Assembly: GCF_965227735.1 (NCBI RefSeq)
Contig: NZ_OZ245776.1
Location: forward strand, 3,410,001-3,474,000
Length of the DNA stretch: 64,000 bases
Source of the DNA: Larkinella sp965227735
Lineage (GTDB): Bacteria; Bacteroidota; Bacteroidia; Cytophagales; Spirosomataceae
Direction of reading: 5' to 3'
Shown here: positions 57,983 through 64,000 of the stretch, piece by piece
Numbering within the stretch: position 1 is the first letter of the stretch
Layout: each line of letters starts with the position of its first letter
Position numbers and translations under genes: made by a program
Notes under the pieces: generated by a model
Databases searched by the model: none
Seen by the model: the letters and a program-made list of their open reading frames with translations, nothing else
What the model was told of the DNA's origin: nothing

Positions 57983-60955
57983 TTAAAATCCAATTTGTAA
58001 ACCAACCGTCGTCGTGCGGTAGACTGGCACAACGTCCAGGTCGACCCCCCGGCTCAGGGTGCTGGCATCGTTACCGCCTACTTCCGGCGAGAAGCCCGAG
58101 TAGTTGGTGAACGTAACCGGGTTCAGGGCATTGACATACGCCCGGATGGAACGCACACCCAGCGTACGCAGCAAGGTTGCTGGCAGGGTGTAGCCAATTT
58201 GAATGTTCCGAATCCGGACGAAGGAGCCGCTTTCGATGAAGTAATTCGACACATCGTAGTTGGGTCCGCCGTTGGTCAGACGCGGCTGGGTCGTCGATGG
58301 ATTCTGGGCCGTCCAGCGTTCCAGGGCAATCCGTTCGTAGTTTTCGTTGCCGAAACGCACCGCCCGTCGGCCATTGTAAATTTTGTTGCCGTGCGTACCC
58401 TGCAAATCAACGCCCAGATCGATGCCTTTAAAGGCAAAGTTGGTATTGAAGCCCCAGAACATCTTTGGAATCGGTGTTCCCAGGTAAACACGGTCATCGC
58501 CGTTGATTACGCCGTCGCCGTTGACGTCCTCATAGCGCAGGTCGCCCGGTTTGGCATTCGGTTGGGCGCTGCTCCGCACTTCGTCCGCTGTCTGGAAAAC
58601 GCCTATTCGGTTATAGCCGAAGAAAGCGCCAATGGGTCGGCCGACATCCGTCAGCGTGGCCGTCCGGCCATTGCCCAGGCTACCGCCAATGATCGGAATA
58701 CCGCCGTTGCCCAGGTTGGTTACTTCGTTCTGCACCGTGGTGAGATTGGCGTTCAGGCTGTATTTCAAGTCGCCGGCGGTGTCGTTCCAACCCGTCGTGA
58801 ATTCAAAACCTCGGTTGTAGGCACTGGCGGCATTGGACTGTACCTGACGGCCATTCCCGATGTTGACATTCAGGATCATGTCGGAAGTATTCCGGTTGTA
58901 GTAATCGATTTCTGCCGTCAGACGGTTATTGAGGAAGCCCATTTCCAGGCCAATATCCGTCTGGGTAACGGTTTCCCAGAGCAGGTTCGAGGTGTTGGTG
59001 CTTTGCAAAGTGGCTCCCTGTTGCAGCGTTTGCCCGGATCCAAAAATGGCGTTCAGACCGCTGCTGATGCGGGAATAATACAGATAGTTGGGAATGTTGG
59101 TGTTTCCCAGCTTTCCGTAGCTGACCCGCAATTTCAGGTTGCTGAACAACTGCTGGTCCATCATGAAGGGTTCGTCGATAATCCGCCAGCCCAGGCCAAC
59201 GGCCGGAAAGGTGGCCCAACGGCTTTCGGTCGGAAAGCGCGACGAACCATCCCGCCGGAGACTTACCGTCAGTAAATACCGGTCCAGCAAACTATAGTTG
59301 ACCCGAAACAGGTACGATGCGTAGGTAAATTCATAGCTCCGGTTGTCGGGATTGTCGGTCGTTTGGGCACCGACGGTGCTACCCAGCGACAGGAATTTCA
59401 CGTTGTTGTTATACCCCGGCACGTTGAAGCGGATACCTTGTAGTACGTCGGCGCGGCTATTCTGCGCTGTCGCGCCCACCAGCACGTTTACATTGTGAAT
59501 CTTGTTGAATGTCCGATTGAATGTCAGCGTGTTTTCCCACAACCAGGTCGTATTGAGTCCATACTCGCGGGTTAGTTTGCTCTGGTCATTCCGCTGGCTG
59601 GCCGACACCAGATATTGGGGCAGGTAAATGCTGCTGTTGTTGAGGCCCAGATCCACCCCGAAGCTGGAGCGCACGGTGAACGATTTCAAGAAGTCGAGTT
59701 CGCCGTAGATATTCCCGACCAGTTGGCCGCTTTTGGCAATGTCGTCGGTCTGATACGCCAACACCGCTGCCGGATTCGCTACCGTGCTGACACTCGAAAA
59801 ACCGTAAGTGCCGTCGGCGTTGACCGGCGTGATGGTCGGGTCGGCGTTGTAAGCCGTTTGAACAATCCCCCCCGGGATGTTATTGGACTGCGCCCGTGAG
59901 AAAGCGAGGTTGTTGCCAAGCCGGAAATTTCCCGTCAGTTTGTAGGTATTGTTTAACCGGAAAGTCAGGCGGTTATAGGCCGACTTGTCCACAATTCCCT
60001 TTTCGTCGTAATAACTGCCACTGACGTTGAAGGTGACCTTTTCGTTGCCGCCTGAAGCCGTAATCTGGTGACTCTGTACACTCCCGTTGCGGAAAATATA
60101 ATCGAACCAGTCCGTTCCGGCCCCAAACGAGTTCGGGTTCGGAAATTTAATGGCCCCACCTTCGCTGACGGCCACTTCGTTCACCAGCGTGGCAAACTCG
60201 CTGGCATTGGTCATATCGAGCTTTTTACTGAGCTGGGTAACACCACCGAAACCTTCGTAATTGAACGTGGTTCGACCGGATTTACCGTTTTTCGTTGTCA
60301 CCAACACCACGCCATTCGCTCCCCGAACCCCGTAGATAGCCAGCGAGGAGGCATCTTTCAGCACATCGATGGTTTGAATGTCGGACGGATTCAAAAACCG
60401 GATGTCATCGACAAACATGCCATCCACCACGTACAGTGGATTGCTGTTTCCCACCGTGCCGACCCCCCGAATCCGGACGTTCGGTGCTGCGCCCGGCAAG
60501 CCCTGGTTGGTGGTAATCAACACGCCAGCCGCTTTGCCCTGCAAGGCCTGCGTCGCATTGGCCACCGGACGGCTGGCAATATCCTGGGCTTTCACGGTAG
60601 AAATCGCGCCGGTCACATCGGCCTTCCGCTGCACACCATATCCGACCGCTACTACTTCGGTCAATGTCGTCACATCTTCTTCCAACTGCGCATCCACGGT
60701 TGGGCCATTCACCGTGCGTTCGGTTGGCTTCATACCGATAAAACTAAAAACCAGCACATCCCCCTGATTAGCCTCGATGCTGTACTGACCATTGGCGTCG
60801 GTATTGGCTCCTTTCGTTGTATTCTTGATCTGAACACTGACACCCGGTAAGACCGAACCATCAATCGCTGTCACTTTCCCATTGACTCGTTGTTGCGCCC
60901 AGGCCGTAGCCGTCAGTAGCAACAATACCATTAAACTGAGTATACCCCTCTCCAT
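57983..60955 (-). CDS. SusC/RagA-type TonB-dependent transporter of the glucanase locus
   Basis: From ATG 60955 the protein has 990 residues with signal peptide (1-21, MERGILSLMVLLLLTATAWA), a carboxypeptidase-like domain (23-95), the box EVVAVGYGVQ (100-109), a plug (about 115-225) and a barrel ending in TTVGLQIGF. It lacks an STN domain, so it does not signal through FecR; control instead should come from the divergent propeller regulator. A longer reading from 61045 runs through the promoter and is rejected. Confidence 0.94.
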   Translation of the reverse strand: MERGILSLMVLLLLTATAWAQQRVNGKVTAIDGSVLPGVSVQIKNTTKGANTDANGQYSIEANQGDVLVFSFIGMKPTERTVNGPTVDAQLEEDVTTLTEVVAVGYGVQRKADVTGAISTVKAQDIASRPVANATQALQGKAAGVLITTNQGLPGAAPNVRIRGVGTVGNSNPLYVVDGMFVDDIRFLNPSDIQTIDVLKDASSLAIYGVRGANGVVLVTTKNGKSGRTTFNYEGFGGVTQLSKKLDMTNASEFATLVNEVAVSEGGAIKFPNPNSFGAGTDWFDYIFRNGSVQSHQITASGGNEKVTFNVSGSYYDEKGIVDKSAYNRLTFRLNNTYKLTGNFRLGNNLAFSRAQSNNIPGGIVQTAYNADPTITPVNADGTYGFSSVSTVANPAAVLAYQTDDIAKSGQLVGNIYGELDFLKSFTVRSSFGVDLGLNNSSIYLPQYLVSASQRNDQSKLTREYGLNTTWLWENTLTFNRTFNKIHNVNVLVGATAQNSRADVLQGIRFNVPGYNNNVKFLSLGSTVGAQTTDNPDNRSYEFTYASYLFRVNYSLLDRYLLTVSLRRDGSSRFPTESRWATFPAVGLGWRIIDEPFMMDQQLFSNLKLRVSYGKLGNTNIPNYLYYSRISSGLNAIFGSGQTLQQGATLQSTNTSNLLWETVTQTDIGLEMGFLNNRLTAEIDYYNRNTSDMILNVNIGNGRQVQSNAASAYNRGFEFTTGWNDTAGDLKYSLNANLTTVQNEVTNLGNGGIPIIGGSLGNGRTATLTDVGRPIGAFFGYNRIGVFQTADEVRSSAQPNAKPGDLRYEDVNGDGVINGDDRVYLGTPIPKMFWGFNTNFAFKGIDLGVDLQGTHGNKIYNGRRAVRFGNENYERIALERWTAQNPSTTQPRLTNGGPNYDVSNYFIESGSFVRIRNIQIGYTLPATLLRTLGVRSIRAYVNALNPVTFTNYSGFSPEVGGNDASTLSRGVDLDVVPVYRTTTVGLQIGF

Positions 60956-60990
60956 AATTTTTCTGATAAATTGTTTGCTTATTCTTAGCT

Positions 60991-60998
60991 CAAATGTA
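60991..60998 (-). promoter_or_regulatory. Promoter box of the glucanase-locus susC
   Basis: TACATTTG on the minus strand (60991-60998) matches the downstream box. RNA would start near 60984, 29 bases before the ATG. The upstream box at 20 bases is weak, which is usual for regulated promoters that need an activator. Confidence 0.5.
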
Positions 60999-61025
60999 AA
61001 CGAACTCCGACCAGATTCTGTTAAA

Positions 61026-61098
61026 AAGGGGTACATCACTACCACATCATTTTAACTATACAATTAGTTAACCCCTTGAAAACTACCCAAAACTACCC
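61026..61098. promoter_or_regulatory. Candidate regulator-binding region in the divergent promoter
   Basis: Between the two start codons lie nested mirrored words aaggggt (61026-61032)/acccctt (61071-61077) and ttaact (61052-61057)/agttaa (61066-61071). These are followed by a tandem direct repeat aaaactaccc (61079-61088, 61089-61098). The spot, 30-100 bases upstream of the susC promoter box, suits an activator site for the adjacent LuxR-type regulator. Confidence 0.4.
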
Positions 61099-61165
61099 AT
61101 TAAAGCACTGTAAGTGAATACATTATATTTTCAATAACTTTTTACATTACTTGTGTACACTCATC

Positions 61166-63946
61166 ATGTCAAGGCGTTTTCGACAAATAAGGAGGTTTAT
61201 CTTCTTTCCAATTTGGTTACTCCTGTTATCCGATTTGACGGCGACACCTGCTTCCCAAAATTTGTTCCTGGCTCCCTACATCCGAAATTTTCCCAAGCAG
61301 GATTATCAGGCCTACAATCAAAACTGGTCGCTTTGTCAGGATAAGGTTACCGGTTTCTTCTATGCTGCTAACTCCAAAGGCTTGCTGGAATACGACGGAA
61401 CGCGCTGGCAAACCTATCGACTGCCCAAACGGCAAATTGTTCGGTCGGTTGCGATTGATCCAACAGGACGCATTTATACAGGTGGTTTGGGTGAGATTGG
61501 CTATTGGCAAGCTAATGCTGCGGGCATACTTCAGTATCGTTCACTTTCCGGTCAAATCCCCAACAAGCTTTTCCCCAAAGAGGAAATCTGGAACATCGTT
61601 ATTGGCTCCGACTTCGTCTTTTTTCAGTCTTTTTCAACCGGTTTTTTGTACCAACATGGGCGGATTTCCGAAGTGCGTTTACCGGGCAATGTGCTATTCC
61701 TTTACGGAGTTCGTAACCGGTATTATCTTCAATCCATCGGAAAAGGGTTGTATGAATTGGTGAATGGGAAATTCGTTTCCCTTCCCAATACGGAGCCGCT
61801 GGGTTCCACGGCGGTTCATGCGATCCTCCCGTACGGGCAGAAAGGGCTGCTGATCGGCACCCGTGATCACGGTTTATTTCTATACGAAAATGGCCAGCTT
61901 TCGAAATTGAACCACCCTGCCAGCCAGTTTTTGCAGCGGTATCAATGCAATAAGGGGCTGGCGTTGTCGGATGGCCGGTATGCTTTCGGTACGATTCTCA
62001 ACGGGATGATTGTCACCGATACCATCGGCACTATTTTGTATTCTGTCAATCAGCGGGAGGGGCTACAAAACAATACCGTCCTCTCGCTGGCCCTCGACCT
62101 CAAAGGAAACGTCTGGGCCGGGCTCGATGATGGCATCGATGCCCTTGCATTCAGTTATCCGCTGAAGTATTTTACCGATCCGAACGGTCAGCTGGGAACA
62201 CCCTACGATGCGGTTCTTTACGATAAGAAGCTGTATTTAGGCACCAATCATGGTGTTTACTGGTGCGAATTTCCCTCCGCCGGTTTACCGGTTTATCATC
62301 TGGTGGATGGCTCGCAGGGGCAGGTCTGGGATTTAACCGTGCTCGACGGACAGTTGCTCTGTGGCCACAACGCCGGTACATTTCGAATAACCCCTTCCGG
62401 TGGGTGGGAACCCCTTTTCACGCAAACCGGTGGCTGGAATTTACGCGCATTGGCTTCACAGCCCGGTTTTGCACTACAGGGGACCTATACCGGCTTGTGT
62501 GTTTATCGTCGTGCTCCGGACGGCAAATGGCAATTTAGCCATTCCATCGCAGGATTTAGCGAACCCATTCGGGAGGTTTGGGAAGATTCGGAGGGAAAAA
62601 TCTGGCTGCGTCACGCCCACAATGGCGTGTATTCGATCCAATTATCAGCTGATTTACGGAAAATCATTCACCTCAACTGGGTGGCTTCCTACTCCAAAGA
62701 GGCCGATTTGAAAAAGCAGTTTGGGGTTTCGGGAACGATTCGGCGAATTTTTGATGGCTGGAACGATGAACAGCTCTTCTTACGGCAGGATGGCAGTCTC
62801 CTGGTGGCCAAACCGGATGGCTTAAAAGCGGAATTTTCCATCAGCCATTTCGCCTGGATGGACGATTATGAGAACATTGTCCCACTGGATTCTACTTATT
62901 ACTTGCTGTGTTTTGAGAAAGGTTATGCGCTTTTGCCCCGGCAGGAGCTGTCAACGGTAAGCAATCAACAGCTGACCAGTAAACCCTTGATCCGGCAGTT
63001 GGCCGTTCTGAATGGAAACGACAGCCGATATTTTACCTTTCGCAGTGTCTCATTGCATTCATTTTCACCGGTTCTGAAAGCCAGAGAAAACCACCTGGTC
63101 TTTCAGTTTAGTCAACCCGAATCCATTCAGGAGCCTTTATTCAGCTACCGTCTGGCCGGATTGGACGAGGATTGGTCAGATTTCAGCCCACTGGCCGAAA
63201 AAGAGTATGCCAGTCTGAGGCCAGGTATCTACGAATTTCAGGTGCGCTCTACCTCTGACGGTTCCGTTACCTCGTTTCCGTTTGAGATTCTGCCGCCCTG
63301 GTACCAGCGCTTCTGGGCCTATGTTGCCTACTTTCTGATTGGATGCGGTTTGATTGGTGGGAGCTTTTACGTTCACCGGCGACAGGTGGCGGCTCACCAG
63401 ACCAAAGTTCGGCAGCAAATGGAGGAGAAACTGACCCGTGAGCAGGAAAAGCACCGGCAGCAACTGATGCAGGTTCAGAAAGAAAAACTGGAGCAGGACG
63501 TCATCGGCAAGTCGGAGGAGTTGGCCAACACCACCATGAACCTGATTCACAAAAATGACCTGTTGCTCAAATTAAAAGGAGAAGTTGAAAAACTGAAAGA
63601 TGAAGTGCAACAGCGGCAAACCATCGATCAGGCCACGGGACACATCAACCAGCTCGTCAAACTGATCGATTCAAATATTTCAAGCCGGCACGACTGGAAA
63701 GTGTTCGAAAAGAACTTCAACAAAGTTCACGAACAGTTCTTCAAGCGGTTACTGAGTCAATACGACGGTTTGACGCCCGACGACATGCGGCTGGCGGCCT
63801 ATCTGCGGATGAATCTTTCGAGTAAAGAAGTGGCTAAATTGCTCAACATCACCGTCCGGAGTGTCGAACTGAAACGGTACCGCTTGCGAAAACGATTGAA
63901 TCTCCCACAGGAAGCGAACCTGAACGAATTTATGATGGCCTTTTAA
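61166..63946 (+). CDS. Beta-propeller/Y_Y_Y membrane regulator with LuxR-type DNA-binding domain
   Basis: From ATG 61166 the protein has 926 residues: signal or anchor region (1-30), two-component-regulator-type propeller repeats (about 35-640; GLLEYDGTRWQTYRL, GNVWAGLDDGIDAL), a Y_Y_Y domain (about 645-705), one membrane helix (about 717-736), a coiled coil (about 745-840) and a C-terminal helix-turn-helix (868-920, SSKEVAKLLNITVRSVELKRYRLRKRL). There is no histidine kinase or receiver domain, so a periplasmic sugar signal would pass directly to a membrane-tethered DNA-binding domain. It is divergent from susC and probably controls the glucanase locus. TTG 61151 is a less likely start. Confidence 0.9.
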   Translation: MSRRFRQIRRFIFFPIWLLLLSDLTATPASQNLFLAPYIRNFPKQDYQAYNQNWSLCQDKVTGFFYAANSKGLLEYDGTRWQTYRLPKRQIVRSVAIDPTGRIYTGGLGEIGYWQANAAGILQYRSLSGQIPNKLFPKEEIWNIVIGSDFVFFQSFSTGFLYQHGRISEVRLPGNVLFLYGVRNRYYLQSIGKGLYELVNGKFVSLPNTEPLGSTAVHAILPYGQKGLLIGTRDHGLFLYENGQLSKLNHPASQFLQRYQCNKGLALSDGRYAFGTILNGMIVTDTIGTILYSVNQREGLQNNTVLSLALDLKGNVWAGLDDGIDALAFSYPLKYFTDPNGQLGTPYDAVLYDKKLYLGTNHGVYWCEFPSAGLPVYHLVDGSQGQVWDLTVLDGQLLCGHNAGTFRITPSGGWEPLFTQTGGWNLRALASQPGFALQGTYTGLCVYRRAPDGKWQFSHSIAGFSEPIREVWEDSEGKIWLRHAHNGVYSIQLSADLRKIIHLNWVASYSKEADLKKQFGVSGTIRRIFDGWNDEQLFLRQDGSLLVAKPDGLKAEFSISHFAWMDDYENIVPLDSTYYLLCFEKGYALLPRQELSTVSNQQLTSKPLIRQLAVLNGNDSRYFTFRSVSLHSFSPVLKARENHLVFQFSQPESIQEPLFSYRLAGLDEDWSDFSPLAEKEYASLRPGIYEFQVRSTSDGSVTSFPFEILPPWYQRFWAYVAYFLIGCGLIGGSFYVHRRQVAAHQTKVRQQMEEKLTREQEKHRQQLMQVQKEKLEQDVIGKSEELANTTMNLIHKNDLLLKLKGEVEKLKDEVQQRQTIDQATGHINQLVKLIDSNISSRHDWKVFEKNFNKVHEQFFKRLLSQYDGLTPDDMRLAAYLRMNLSSKEVAKLLNITVRSVELKRYRLRKRLNLPQEANLNEFMMAF

Positions 63947-63950
63947 ACGA

Positions 63951-63977
63951 AAAAAACCGCCTTTTGAGCGGTTTTTT
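63951..63977 (+). terminator. Intrinsic terminator after the propeller regulator
   Basis: aaaaaaccgc (63951-63960) pairs with gcggtttttt (63968-63977) across a 7-base loop, ending in a T tract 4 bases after the stop codon. The A tract would also support termination from the other side. Confidence 0.92.
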
Positions 63978-64000
63978 CAATACGAATCTGGTTCGGATTA

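Noticed and set aside
58199..59275. 358-residue reading frame antisense to the second susC
   Set aside because: Antisense shadow; the opposite strand encodes a complete SusC barrel.

Overview
The window comes from a Bacteroidota chromosome, most likely order Cytophagales, family Spirosomataceae (Spirosoma or Larkinella type). The evidence is two SusC/SusD pairs, FecR/ECF and Y_Y_Y-propeller regulators, a lipoprotein TamA (TamL) next to TamB, a ribosomal protein L17 fused to a helix-hairpin-helix domain, and promoters of the Bacteroidota type (TTTG, about 20 bases, TAnnTTTG). The genus is inference. No tRNA, rRNA, CRISPR array, transposase gene or phage gene was seen.

Region 1 (1-21.0 kb, minus strand) is the translation superoperon. 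Reading from its promoter the order is fusA, rpsJ, a 339-base gap holding a terminator and two promoters, then rplC-rplD-rplW-rplB-rpsS-rplV-rpsC-rplP-rpmC-rpsQ-rplN-rplX-rplE-rpsN-rpsH-rplF-rplR-rpsE-rpmD-rplO-secY-map-infA-rpmJ-rpsM-rpsK-rpsD-rpoA-rplQ, a strong terminator, and carA. An acyltransferase-3-like/DUF1624 membrane protein lies beyond. rpmJ and rpmD are short genes located by translating the intergenic DNA. Four intergenic spacers carry related A/T-rich inverted repeats. L17 and S3 have long C-terminal extensions.

Region 2 (21.1-38.5 kb) holds a divergent WYL regulator/rtcB RNA ligase pair, a CzcCBA-type divalent metal efflux operon with a small exported protein upstream, a PepSY-like lipoprotein, and the overlapping tamB-tamL pair for outer-membrane assembly. 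One well-supported and one doubtful tiny gene follow.

Region 3 (38.5-54.7 kb, plus strand) is a carbohydrate or sugar-acid uptake locus: ECF sigma factor, FecR anti-sigma, SusC with an STN signalling domain, SusD, then an exported aldose-epimerase-like protein, a PQQ dehydrogenase with a built-in cytochrome c, and an enolase-superfamily sugar-acid dehydratase with a twin-arginine leader. After these come a Tat-exported metallophosphatase, an SGNH-TPR protein and a 49-residue DUF5989 protein. The epimerase/dehydrogenase/dehydratase trio is bracketed by two related nested inverted repeats, and a 260-base palindrome separates sigma from anti-sigma.

Region 4 (54.8-64 kb) is a compact second locus: a GH144-type beta-1,2-glucanase, SusD and SusC on the minus strand, divergent from a propeller/LuxR-type membrane regulator. 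Its glucanase gene is also bracketed by inverted repeats.

The most novel features are the inferred periplasmic oxidise-then-dehydrate sugar route tied to a SusCD transporter, the families of nested palindromes at module boundaries, and the structured leader between rpsJ and rplC.
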